Of a stretch of DNA of 64,000 nucleotides, positions 36,228-44,403 are shown in pieces. The stretch's first letter is position 1. Every line of letters begins with the position of its first letter. Made by a program: the position numbers and the translations under genes. Under the pieces are notes generated by a model that had not been told where the DNA came from, did not search any database, and saw nothing but the letters and a program-made list of their open reading frames with translations. The stretch is from positions 62,001 to 126,000 of the forward strand of contig NZ_WOEY01000134.1 in NCBI RefSeq assembly GCF_013177695.1, read 5' to 3'. This DNA comes from Paraburkholderia solitsugae. Lineage in GTDB: Bacteria > Pseudomonadota > Gammaproteobacteria > Burkholderiales > Burkholderiaceae.

Positions 36228-36439
36228 AAGGTAAGAGCCATCTACCCATCTGAGGCCAGCCGCCATAACCCGGCCCTTGGCATTCCCGTAGCGAGGGCGA
36301 GGCGCAAAGTATCTTGGATTGCTTGTCGATGGGGACGTTACGGAAAGTATCGATGAGCGGATGAACGGATTCTTTCCGGCAATCACCTTTGGCATTTGCG
36401 CCAAGGCGAGTACTTCCCGCTCCCAAGGGAATCATCGAC

Positions 36440-37198
36440 TCAGTGCAAGGTCGCCTCCGCAACGCCGGCCAGCGCACAAAGCACAACGACAGCGAACGGT
36501 GGGACCTTCCAGCGCGTCAGCAGAAAATAGCCGATGGCTGCAATGGCAAAGTCAAGCTCCGAGAGAACCGCACTGGTCCATACCGGTGAGTACAGCGCGG
36601 TGGCCAGCAGTCCGACGACTGCAGCATTCACCCCGGCAAGCAGTGCAGCCATCGACGGGCGGGCGCGCAGCGCTTGCCAGTAGGGTAGCGCCGCGAGCAC
36701 GAGTAGCAGACCTAGGAGGAAATTGCCCGCTGTAGCGAGCAATGCGCCGGCCCAGTGATTCGGCGCTTCGGCCATCATCCAGCCGAGAAATGCGGCGAAC
36801 GTGAACAAGGGATCTGGAACTGCCTGCGCGGCACCGTAGCCTGCAAGAAAATCGTTTGGCGAGATCCAGCCGGTCGCGACGGTTTGCTGTTGCAGAAGCG
36901 GGAGCACGACGTGACCGCCGCCAAACACCAGAGCACCCGAGCGGTAGAAGGTTTCGAAGACCTTGACCGCCTGACCCGCGTGGAGTCCGACCAGCGCTGG
37001 AAGTCCGAGCAGCAGGACACAGAAGAGGATCAACGCGACAGCACCCACCGTGCGGGAAACTCGGATTTCGTGAGTGTGCTGTGGTACGCGACTGGCGTCT
37101 GACGATCTCGTCGTCTGGCACAGCGCGAGGCCGAGCACAGCACCGAGGCCGATAACGATGAGCTGCGCGCATACGGTCGTCAGAATGCTCAGCGCCAC
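36440..37198 (-). pseudogene. chrA: Chromate transporter ChrA, C-terminal half
   Basis: A 252-residue open frame equals the second half of long ChrA proteins: ETFYRSGALVFGGGHVVLPL and GYGAAQAVPDPLFTFAAFLG, with five or six membrane segments. In the second half of ChrA the loop is normally AVPGPLFT; here Gly is Asp. The N-terminal half is not adjacent: a matching N-terminal piece lies 6 kb away at 43153-43545 on the same strand. It probably does not transport chromate alone; an independent short ChrA is less likely because the partner half is missing. Confidence 0.65.
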
Positions 37199-37568
37199 AA
37201 TGGCGATGAACGCGTCATGTCCTCCACCCCTCCATCCATTTTGAACTGGCTTTCTGGCACTTGTACGTTTTCAACGCGCGGCTTATCGGCGGTCAGGTCC
37301 GTTTTTAGCACGACCAGTTCATGTGTCAGACCGGTGTCCGGTGCGTTGCTTACCCCATCACCCTCTCCTTGGTATGGTCCGCGTGATACGCACAGTGCTG
37401 GAATAAGCCGGCGTGCTTCATCGTTTACCCATCAGGCAACCACGTCCCGAGCGGCAAGCCATTACCGCAGCTAAGCCCGCGGCGTGAATTTGCGCAAGCA
37501 CACCGATGTGCTGGGTGACGCCGATGACACGACGTCGAAAACGTCGGGGATTCAGGTGGCCATACATC
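37199..37568. other. Intergenic with ECF-like promoter
   Basis: A gap between the chrA 3' piece and a secreted protein gene. The chrA frame continues a little upstream (about 37269) before a stop. The ECF-like element at 37400 lies here. No other gene recognised. Confidence 0.4.
37400..37429 (+). promoter_or_regulatory. ECF-like promoter element (site 1)
   Basis: GGAATAA at 37400, 17 nt, then TTTACC preceded by CG. It is 145 bp upstream of the His-rich secreted protein at 37569 and is the leftmost copy in the window. Confidence 0.6.
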
Positions 37569-38075
37569 ATGAACAAACTGCTTCGTTTCGGGACATTGCT
37601 CGTCTGTCTCGGCTTCGCTGCGCCTCTACTCGCGCAAACCTATGACGATCAACCGGTGCCGGCCGACAGCACGGACAGCACGGACAGCACGAATTGCCGC
37701 GCAGTTGTCGGGCAGGCAGAAATCGATGGGACGATGCAGCAGGTCGTCGGACGTGCGTGCCTGCAAAGTGATGGGACCTGGCAGATTGTGCAAAGCCCGG
37801 ATGGCAGCGTGCTGTGGTACCCCGTTGCAGCCTATCCCTATCCCGACCCCTGGTGGTGGGGACCGCCGATATTCATTGGTGCGGGCGTGAGCTTTATCTT
37901 TGTCGACCATTTCCATCACTTCCACCACTTCGACCACTTTCGTCAGATGGGGCACGTTCACTTCGCATCAGCTGGAGCGGGCTTTCATCGATTCCCCGGC
38001 GGTGGTATGCGTGGTTTCGGTGGGATGAGGGGATTCGGTGGCATGCATGGGTTCGGCGGAACGCATCGGCGCTAG
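37569..38075 (+). CDS. Secreted His/Gly-rich protein
   Basis: A 168-residue protein. The signal peptide MNKLLRFGTLLVCLGFAAPLLAQ is followed by a TDS-TDS-TDS repeat, a small domain with paired Cys (CRAVVGQAEIDGTMQQVVGR then ACLQSDGTWQ), a VDHFHHFHHFDHF histidine run and Gly-Phe-Gly-Met repeats (MRGFGGMRGFGGMHGFGG). The His run suggests metal binding in the periplasm. AGGTGG lies upstream. It heads a row of three secreted-protein genes downstream of ECF-like site 1. Function unknown. Confidence 0.75.
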   Translation: MNKLLRFGTLLVCLGFAAPLLAQTYDDQPVPADSTDSTDSTNCRAVVGQAEIDGTMQQVVGRACLQSDGTWQIVQSPDGSVLWYPVAAYPYPDPWWWGPPIFIGAGVSFIFVDHFHHFHHFDHFRQMGHVHFASAGAGFHRFPGGGMRGFGGMRGFGGMHGFGGTHRR

Positions 38076-38244
38076 TCCACCTTTCCCTATCCGCGCCTCT
38101 CGCAACACTCATATGAGATCGTCCAGCGCGGCCGCTCAGGAACGCATTAGAGCCATTCGGGGGCAGTAGGGCAGCCGGTCGCCGTTAGCCGGCAAAGACG
38201 TCTGCTTGACGCTGACGGCAAGCACGTCCATTGAGGAGTTTGTC

Positions 38245-38577
38245 GTGAAAAGCCTGAAGATTTTCGTCTCGCTGGCGGTGCTGGCCGCCGCCTGCGTATC
38301 CGGGTCCGCAGATGCCGGGCGCGTCCGGGTCTTTGTCGGCGTTGGCACCCCTTTCTTCTATCCGTTCGCTCCGCTCCCGTACTACTACTATCCGCCCGTC
38401 GTCGCCGTGCCGGCCGCTCCGGTGAACTACGTGGAACAAGGTCAGCCGTCAGCCGGCCCGGGCCAGTACAGCGGCGCCTGGTACTACTGCGATGCGTCCA
38501 AGGCCTATTACCCCTACGTGAAGCAGTGCCCCGGCGGGTGGCGTGAGGTGTCTCCGCAGCCCGCATCTTCCCGTTGA
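38245..38577 (+). CDS. Small secreted Tyr/Pro-rich protein
   Basis: A 110-residue protein starting at GTG 38245 with GAGGAG 7 bp upstream. The signal peptide SLKIFVSLAVLAAACVSGSADA is followed by a YYYYPPVVAVPAAP segment and a C-terminal WYYCDASKAYYPYVKQCPGG with two Cys. This pattern is seen in a common uncharacterised Burkholderiaceae family. It lies between two other secreted-protein genes in the same direction. Confidence 0.75.
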   Translation: MKSLKIFVSLAVLAAACVSGSADAGRVRVFVGVGTPFFYPFAPLPYYYYPPVVAVPAAPVNYVEQGQPSAGPGQYSGAWYYCDASKAYYPYVKQCPGGWREVSPQPASSR

Positions 38578-38602
38578 CAATCAACTGGCTGTTCAAAGCG
38601 CC

Positions 38603-39094
38603 ATGAAGTATTTAAGACTTGTTCTGCTTGCCTCGCTGACCTGTGTCAGCGGGTGCTCCGTTCTACCGACCGCTCCGAGCGTGATGGCGTTGCCCGGTAC
38701 CGGAAAGACGTTCGACCAGTTCCGCGCAGACGACGCCTCATGCCGGCAATTTGCGTTCAGCCAGGTGGGCGGAGTGTCGGCCAACCAGGCGGCAACCGCG
38801 AGCGCGGTGGGTAGCGCAGCCATTGGAACAGCACTCGGCGCGGCGGCGGGCGCGGCGTTCAATGGAGGCGCCGGCGCGGCCGTAGGTGCGGGTGCCGGCC
38901 TGCTCGTCGGGAGCGCGTTCGGCGTGGGCGCAGCACAAGGCTCAGCCTACGACGTGCAGCGCCGCTACGACTACTCGTATGTCCAGTGCATGTATGCCGC
39001 CGGCGATCGCGTCCCGGTCCGCGGGCACATGATGGTCGCGCCGGGGGGCCGGCCCTATGTATTGCCGCCACCACCACCTCCTCCGGCGAGTTGA
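38603..39094 (+). CDS. Glycine-zipper lipoprotein
   Basis: A 163-residue protein. A lipobox (VSGC) ends the signal peptide, followed by FDQFRADDASCRQFA and a long Gly/Ala zipper (ALGAAAGAAFNGGAGAAVGA) typical of glycine-zipper membrane-anchored lipoproteins, then a Cys-containing YVQCMYAAGDRVPV and a polyproline tail. It starts 25 bp after the preceding gene, so they are likely co-transcribed. The start at 38603 places the signal peptide correctly. Outer-membrane or periplasmic location expected. Confidence 0.78.
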   Translation: MKYLRLVLLASLTCVSGCSVLPTAPSVMALPGTGKTFDQFRADDASCRQFAFSQVGGVSANQAATASAVGSAAIGTALGAAAGAAFNGGAGAAVGAGAGLLVGSAFGVGAAQGSAYDVQRRYDYSYVQCMYAAGDRVPVRGHMMVAPGGRPYVLPPPPPPPAS

Positions 39095-39456
39095 GGCTGA
39101 CGCTCGAACAGGCATTGTATAGAATCGGAACACGACAGGATTCTCCACAATTCTGTCAAACACGGGAAGTATCCGAGGGATACTGAATCATCCCGGAAGA
39201 TGCAACGAGACAGGTACTCTCCGCGACCATTCTGAAGATAGAAAAGATAATCGCAGAGCGGAAGTCCAAACCGTCTTCGCTGGGCTGGATCGCGCCGTTC
39301 AGCGAAGTTTGCGAATGTTTGCTGTCGAGTCATGCGAACGACTGAAAAAAGGTCGCTCAGCGACGCTCGAACCGCGAAGCAAAGGTACAACCTGTTCGGG
39401 GGGAGCCAGCTCGATTCACTTTCGTCTCAACCGACATACGCGGAACATCCATATTA
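39095..39456. other. Intergenic, no gene seen
   Basis: A 362-bp stretch between the glycine-zipper lipoprotein and the broken secreted-protein gene. No gene, ECF-like element or repeat recognised. Confidence 0.35.
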
Positions 39457-39890
39457 GTTCGCATCAAACTCGCCCTTACGCTGGCCACGCTCGCGTTCGC
39501 TTCCGTAACGCTCGCACAGACGCCAGTTGTCAAGCCGGAACACATCCGTGGTGAGATCATGTCCCTCGACGGCGATATCCTGAAGGTGCATCGCCGCAGC
39601 GGCGAGACCGTTTCCATCGAAGTCCAACCTGCCGCGACGGTCTCGGCAGTCAAGGCGATCCAGCTGTCTGAGATCAAGGTCGGATCGTTTGTGGGCACGG
39701 CAGCGATGACGGGAGCCGACGGCAAGCTGATCGCCACCGAAGTACTGCTCTTCCCGGAAGCGGTGGCGGCACGGGTGAGGGGCACCATCCCTGGGATCTG
39801 GGTCCCAACAGCACGATGACGAATGCGAACGTCGATAGCGTTGTCGAAGGCTCATTGCCAGCAGACCTTTACCTCACCCTGGCGGAATAG
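39457..39890 (+). pseudogene. Broken secreted protein gene (no start, frameshift)
   Basis: From 39457 the frame encodes a signal-peptide-like IKLALTLATLAFASVTLAQ, then EHIRGEIMSLDGDILKVHRR and VGSFVGTAAMTGADGKLIAT, but no ATG, GTG or TTG precedes the signal sequence. Near 39770 the coding sense shifts by +1: the continuing frame reads GEGHHPWDLGPNSTMTNANV up to the stop at 39890, while the original frame ends early in unrelated residues. The joined product resembles a small secreted beta-strand protein (DUF5666-like) whose homologues I recall having this HPWD motif. A sequencing error in the frameshift is possible, but the missing start is independent. Confidence 0.65.
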
Positions 39891-40322
39891 AACGGTCCCC
39901 CCACACGTTTATTAACGACAGTGGCGCGCGATGCTTCGAGCCCACTCCGTACCGGGATGTGTCGTTCCTGAGCGCGAAGTAGGCGTTATGCCAGGAGCCC
40001 CGATCCGCAGGCCGCCTGTGCGAGCCTCGCTGCTGCGGGCTTGCCGACCTGGCGGAGACCAAGCGCGGGAAAATGGGTCGGCGAAGGCAGCCAGACCCAT
40101 TACGCCGTTGCAAGTACACCGTTACCCGGCAAGGGTGCGTGCTGGGCGCGGCTGCGCCGGGAACTGGCCGCGGGCGCTCGCGTATGGAAATGACAGGGCC
40201 GTCTGACATACAAAGGGAACCGCCCGTCCGGGTTTGCGATGGACCGGGAATCTGGTTCCAGGAATGGTGATGGTTCGAAGGGCATACGGCACCTGGCGAG
40301 ACCGCGCTCAGAGGAGATGACA
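39891..40322. other. Intergenic, no gene seen
   Basis: A 432-bp GC-rich stretch with no supported gene. It ends with the strong GAGGAG site of the small lipoprotein at 40323. Confidence 0.35.
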
Positions 40323-40472
40323 ATGAAAGCGACTCGACTATTGGTAGCATTCCTGATTGTTTTATCGGCTGCCGTGGCGGGATGCTCGCGGGACGCGAGC
40401 ACGCATGGCGACACAACGTCCAGCAGTGGAAACAACGGTGGCGGTAGCAGTGGCGGTAGCGGCGGATATTGA
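40323..40472 (+). CDS. Small lipoprotein with Gly-Ser tail (paralogue A)
   Basis: A 49-residue protein: signal sequence and lipobox MKATRLLVAFLIVLSAAVAGC, then a short polar stretch and the tail GGGSSGGSGGY. GAGGAG precedes the ATG. A near twin lies at 47443 (tail SGGSAGGY). These are too small for an enzyme; they are envelope peptides of unknown role. No ECF-like element was seen here, unlike the twin. Confidence 0.7.
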   Translation: MKATRLLVAFLIVLSAAVAGCSRDASTHGDTTSSSGNNGGGSSGGSGGY

Positions 40473-40541
40473 TGACTGTGGTGGAGTCGCAGGGGTCGGG
40501 ATTACTTCCATGAGTATCGAAGCCAGACAGTTAGGCCGGGC

Positions 40542-40673
40542 GAGCGCGACAGGCTGGTCCTGCGCGACGTGCATCGCAGGCACCATCGCATGCCCGTCGG
40601 GCAACGCCGGGCCCTGCCGTTGGCCCATGCGCGACATTCCGTTTTTACGAGGCACCGAACCGGGGTAGTGTGA
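40542..40673 (+). pseudogene. Possible ECF sigma factor relic (region 4 start)
   Basis: This frame reads ERDRLVLRDVHRRHHRMPVG followed by QRRALPLAHA, resembling the opening of sigma region 4 (LPxxQRxALxL), then degenerates and stops at 40673. The stop overlaps the GTG start of the anti-sigma gene (GTGTGA), the usual coupling of sigma and anti-sigma genes. Regions 2 and most of 4 are missing. The match is short, so this is a cautious call. Confidence 0.35.
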
Positions 40674-41485
40674 AACGCGCCATGAACGACGATAGTGATT
40701 GGGGGAGACAAGGCTCGAACGCGCTGGATCTGCGGCCGCTATCGGCGTTTGCCGACAATGAGCTGTCCGCCACGGAACGCTCAGCCACACTCGTCCGGAT
40801 GACGATTGACCGCGGGGCGGCCGACCGTGTGGCCGGTTACCGCGCGCAAAAGGCTGCGCTGACTGTACTGTTCGGAAATCCGCGAGACGGTGCGCGATGT
40901 ATTGTCGTGCGACACCGGACGCCGTGGTGGCGGCAGGCCGGTGTGGCGGCAGCTTGCATGGTTATGGGCGTCGCGCTCGGCTCGTCGCCCGGTTGGGTGT
41001 CGGCGAATTTCGCGGCCGATCCATCCGTGTTCGCGGAGCGCGCCGACATCGCTTTCGCGGTGTACGCGCCTGAGCAACGCCACCCCGTGGAGGTAGCGGC
41101 GCCGCAACGCGATCAGCTGGTCGACTGGCTGTCACTGCGCCTCGGTCAGCGGTTGTCGGTGCCTTCGCTTCGGGACTACGGGTATTCGCTGGTTGGCGGT
41201 CGTCTGCTGCCCGGCGAGTCCGGTCCCGCCGCGCAATTCATGTATCAGAACGCGGCCGGCATCCGGCTCACGATGTACGTCGCAGCAGTTCCAAAGGGCG
41301 CGACGGCATTCCGCCTGTTTCGTAACGGCAATCGCAGCACGTTCTACTGGGGGAGTCAGGGGACGGGATGCGCGCTGACTGGCCAGATCTCCACGGTGCA
41401 ATTGCGATCCATGGCGATCGACGCATGCAGCATGCTTGGGCGGGCGTTCAGAAGCCGGGAAGCCAGCGACGGTTTGAACCCATGA
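40670..41485 (+). CDS. Anti-sigma factor (ECF type), single-pass
   Basis: A 271-residue protein. The N-terminal LSAFADNELSATERSATLVR and DRVAGYRAQKAALTVLF match the cytoplasmic sigma-binding domain of RsiW/RskA-like anti-sigma factors. One membrane segment (AGVAAACMVMGVALG) precedes a periplasmic domain of about 170 residues (RDYGYSLVGGRLLPGESGPA and an AQFMYQNAAGIRLTMYV segment), as in DUF-type sensor domains. The start is GTG 40670, overlapping the stop of a possible sigma relic; ATG 40682 is the alternative. It would hold an ECF sigma at the membrane and release it on an envelope signal; the sigma gene itself is not in the window. Confidence 0.8.
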   Translation: MKRAMNDDSDWGRQGSNALDLRPLSAFADNELSATERSATLVRMTIDRGAADRVAGYRAQKAALTVLFGNPRDGARCIVVRHRTPWWRQAGVAAACMVMGVALGSSPGWVSANFAADPSVFAERADIAFAVYAPEQRHPVEVAAPQRDQLVDWLSLRLGQRLSVPSLRDYGYSLVGGRLLPGESGPAAQFMYQNAAGIRLTMYVAAVPKGATAFRLFRNGNRSTFYWGSQGTGCALTGQISTVQLRSMAIDACSMLGRAFRSREASDGLNP

Positions 41486-41950
41486 TGCTTTGCGGAGTTC
41501 GCATTTCCGATCATCCAGCAAACCGGGACACGCTGCCTGCTGCGGGTTGGCAGGCAACCGCGCGGACGTCGATCAGTTCCGGTGTCTCACGGCTGACGAA
41601 CAGGCGACGTCGTTGCGAACGCGGATCGAAAACCACTCACTTCTGTCCCTCACCGACGCTCAGATCCTCTCCCTGATTCGCCATAGTGTCCGCGATCTCG
41701 GCCTGCAGTTCATCGCGCGCACCGTCGAGCACGATGCCCGCAGCTTTCGTGAAGAGGGACTGACTGAAAAGCCGACCCGCATCGAACTCATGAACGTGCA
41801 CGGCGTGCGCTTGCTTGTGCCTGGACATGGACCGCTCCGTCGAGGCCACCAGCGCACTATGCCCAGCGTGTGAGACTGCTGTTCGATCTTCAGCACCCGT
41901 GGCCCAGTGGCGAAGCCGCATTATCCGTCTCATGTAAGGCAGCCGCAGTG

Positions 41951-42289
41951 ATGATTTCGGTTGTGCTGGATTCCACCATCACGTGTCCGGTGTTCGGACA
42001 CAGGAAAGACGAGGCGATGCCCACCAACGCCTGCGTGTGGCTTCCCGAATGCGAGAATTGCAAGGCAGTGCTCAGGCCGGAACCTGGAGATTGTTGCGTG
42101 TACTGCTCATACGGCACCAACCGGTGCCGTATGAGCAGTCAGGCCGCTGCTGCGTTGACTGACCCGCATGCGGTCTACGCTGCTGGCGGCATTGCCGTGC
42201 GTTTCGCTCTGGCAATCGCGACACCACGCGTAGAGTGCGTCACACATCACCATGCCATGTGCAAGCATTTCCTGGTCGCACTCAAATAG
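41951..42289 (+). CDS. GDCCVxC-domain protein with altered C-terminus
   Basis: The first 60 residues are the short Cys-rich GDCCVxC family: MISVVLDSTITCPVFGHRKD, CVWLPECENCKAVLRP, then GDCCVYCSYGT. Family members usually end about 10-15 residues later. Here the frame runs on for about 50 residues through a perfect 16-bp inverted repeat at 42103-42138, so the tail is probably not native. The paired Cys suggest metal or selenium/mercury chemistry. It lies among metal-related genes (chromate, cupredoxin, CopC). The 41486-41950 gap before it shows no convincing gene. Confidence 0.7.
   Translation: MISVVLDSTITCPVFGHRKDEAMPTNACVWLPECENCKAVLRPEPGDCCVYCSYGTNRCRMSSQAAAALTDPHAVYAAGGIAVRFALAIATPRVECVTHHHAMCKHFLVALK
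42103..42138. repeat. Perfect 16-bp inverted repeat
   Basis: CTGCTCATACGGCACC (42103-42118), loop AACC, then the exact complement (42123-42138). No T-run follows. It sits across the 3' end of the GDCCVxC coding region, so it may be a terminator fused into the frame or the trace of an insertion. Confidence 0.7.
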
Positions 42290-42384
42290 TCGAGAGCGGC
42301 CGAGAGACAAGGCGTGGAGAAGGGCGGACGTACGGAGCGTACGAGCGGAGGATGGTGAAGGTGCTGTCTGGTGTGTAATTCCGG

Positions 42385-42804
42385 CTACTTGTGCGGGCCA
42401 CCCCCGTGCGATCCGCTCGCTCCCGACGGCTGAAAGTCACTGCCGAAACCACTCGAGCCGAGCCCGCCGCCGTGGCCTTCGGCGCGCGCTTCGCCGTGCC
42501 CGCCGCGTGCCATGGCGCCGCCGTGATGAACGTCACGATCATGGTCAGGGCCGCGATGAAAATCGAAGTCATGGTCATGGTCATGACGATGAAAGTGGTC
42601 GATATCGACAAAACCGAGAAAGCCGCCTCCGTACAGGGGATACTCATAGTCGGGACCGCAGTAATATTCGGCGCCCGCAGGATTCGTCATCATGTACGCC
42701 TGATCACAGGAATTCATCGATGTGTCGTAAGGTGCTGCGGCACAGCCACCCAGCACCGCGGCTGCAAACATCCCCGTCAAAGGGGGAAAAATCATGTGTT
42801 GCAC
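42385..42804 (-). CDS. His/Asp/Gly-rich lipoprotein
   Basis: A 139-residue protein. A signal with lipobox (AAAVLGGC) is followed by a Tyr-rich part (AYMMTNPAGAEYYCGPDYEY), a dense metal-ligand run (DIDHFHRHDHDHDFDFHRGP) and a Gly/His/Ser tail. Likely a periplasmic-side metal-binding lipoprotein. The GTG at 42804 with GAGGT upstream is the best start; ATG 42795 is possible. It is on the opposite strand to the GDCCVxC gene and convergent with it. Confidence 0.75.
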   Translation of the reverse strand: MQHMIFPPLTGMFAAAVLGGCAAAPYDTSMNSCDQAYMMTNPAGAEYYCGPDYEYPLYGGGFLGFVDIDHFHRHDHDHDFDFHRGPDHDRDVHHGGAMARGGHGEARAEGHGGGLGSSGFGSDFQPSGASGSHGGGPHK

Positions 42805-43152
42805 GGTAAGACCTCATCTAATACGGCGGAACGACTCCGCTAAAGATTTAGACCGCGACGCGGCATGCATGTCCGGGGGCCGTGCAGGGGAATTTCGTTA
42901 CCGCGTGTGACAAAACGAGGTCGCCGAATCCCTCAAGCCCCACATTTTCTCTTCGCTCCCGTGTGCGCAACGGCTTACCTTCAAGCGCCGCGCGCAGCAG
43001 TCCGCTGTTGGATCGAATGAGGTGCGATTGTCGATTGCTCATCGAAGTCTGCTGCAGGTTCGGATATGTCGTATAAACGGTTTGCCGCAGTGGTCTATTC
43101 CATTTTCCGGGCAAAGATCGTTGCTGGGCAAGTGCTAACGCTGCGCCGTCGC
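42805..43152. other. Intergenic, no gene seen
   Basis: A 348-bp stretch between the His-rich lipoprotein and the chrA 5' piece. No gene, ECF-like element or repeat recognised. Confidence 0.35.
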
Positions 43153-43545
43153 TCAACCCGTTCGCGTCAACCTTCGTCGACCGGTCTCATGCCAACGGGA
43201 ATCATTGGAACGTGGCGCGTCAAAGAACGCATGACCCAAGCCGGTCAGGGGGAACGAAGGCAGGACGAAAGCGATACCGGCCACCGTTGCGCCGACGACG
43301 CGGTAATGTACGTAGCCGAGGTAAATGCCACGATGTGCTGCGAAAGGACCCGGCATCATTTGAGCCAGCGCCAACCCATCCTTGTAGTCCTGTTCGCTGA
43401 TCCAGGCCCGGCGCTCGACCTGGTCGCGGTGCATGTAGCCGACGAGCGCCACCGGGCCGCCAAAACCGAAGGTGCCGAGCCGCAGCATATAAAGGACCAT
43501 CTGGCCGAGCGTGTAGCCGGGCGAGGTCGCCGTCGTGGTGTTCAT
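43153..43545 (-). pseudogene. chrA: Chromate transporter ChrA, N-terminal piece
   Basis: 130 codons. The first 95 residues are a normal ChrA start: LGTFGFGGPVALVGYMHRDQ, then ERRAWISEQDYKDGLALAQM, MPGPFAAHRGIYLGYVHYRV and AGIAFVLPSF. Identity is then lost (PLTGLGHAFFDAPRSN...) and the frame stops at 43153. The start overlaps the chrB-domain gene stop by 4 bp (ATGA), so the original chrB-chrA operon order is preserved, but the transporter is broken. The C-terminal half is found at 36440-37198. Confidence 0.8.
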
Positions 43546-44135
43546 GACCGGCCCGCCGCGTTGCTGTTTTTTGTGCTCGCCGTAAAGTTTGCGTAGATTG
43601 AATCCAGCACGCGACCCATCTCATCGAGCAGTTGATCGTCGTCCAACGCGCGTTGCCGAGCACCAGCCATCACCGCTTCGAAGCCGATCGCCTCGGGCAC
43701 CGGTGCTCCGCCAACATCGAGCGCGTGCACCATTTCACCGAGCCGAAGAAGCGCCGCGTCGTCGTCGAGGCCGAAACTCACGAGTAGTACCTCAAACGTC
43801 ACGCGCACGCCGACCTGCGTAAAGGCAGCGCCGTCGAAGTCGAATCCGAGTGCATCCGGCGGGCAGGCCTCTGGCGAATCCAGCCAGAGGAATCGCATCT
43901 TCGGGTCGATGAAGCGACGGATCAGCCATGCGCTTGCGACACGGTCGACCCATAGCCTTTGCCGGGTTGCCCCTGTGCGGGCCTGGTACTCGTCGCGCCA
44001 TAACGGCCGGATGGCCCGCTCTGCGGCATGCGGCTTACCCGGTGACGGGACCGTTTCCGCGAGCGCCACAACGTCTTCCCAGGCGACTTCGGCGTCGGTC
44101 GATGCCGGATTGCGCGTCATTCCATCGCGCATCAT
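43542..44135 (-). CDS. chrB: ChrB-domain protein (chromate resistance)
   Basis: A 197-residue C-terminal-type ChrB protein: RQRLWVDRVASAWLIRRFID, FLWLDSPEACPPDALGFDFD and VGVRVTFEVLLVSFGLDDDA are family hallmarks. It lacks the N-terminal domain of full ChrB, as many short ChrB-domain proteins do. ChrB is a chromate-sensing regulator or accessory protein. The start at 44135 is supported by ATGA overlap with the frame upstream. It is coupled to the broken chrA, so it probably no longer confers resistance here. Confidence 0.8.
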   Translation of the reverse strand: MMRDGMTRNPASTDAEVAWEDVVALAETVPSPGKPHAAERAIRPLWRDEYQARTGATRQRLWVDRVASAWLIRRFIDPKMRFLWLDSPEACPPDALGFDFDGAAFTQVGVRVTFEVLLVSFGLDDDAALLRLGEMVHALDVGGAPVPEAIGFEAVMAGARQRALDDDQLLDEMGRVLDSIYANFTASTKNSNAAGRS

Positions 44136-44335
44136 TGCCCACCATTCTCGAAAGGCATCTTCCAGACGGTCAAGGTATTTGTGTTGTCGTCGACCGCGGC
44201 AAAGCGCACGAACTACTGACGCGGCTGCGTGAACGCCAATCCGAATGCACCGGCTTGAGCGGGGGCGACGGCAAACAGCGAGACCAACGCCAAGCCGGTC
44301 AGCAGCACCAGATAGGCCAGCCTGATGGTCTTCAT
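44132..44335 (-). pseudogene. Small secreted protein gene with in-frame stop
   Basis: An ATG at 44335 (GAGGAA upstream) opens a signal peptide (LAYLVLLTGLALVSLFAVAP) followed by AGAFGLAFTQPRQ, then TAG at 44213-44215. If the stop is ignored the frame continues FVRFAAVDDNTNTLTVWKMP and ends in an ATGA overlap with the ChrB start. Continued coding sense plus the exact overlap argues for a recent nonsense mutation in a 67-residue gene. Confidence 0.5.
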
Positions 44336-44403
44336 GATGTCGATTCCTCATACTTATGAGTCATTCTCTCGTCTGCTGGTGGTCGGTGCGGTGTGGAGGA
44401 CGG

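Noticed and set aside
41486-41873. Plus- and minus-strand frames of 100-127 residues after the anti-sigma gene
   Set aside because: Neither has a ribosome site or recognisable family, and they overlap each other.
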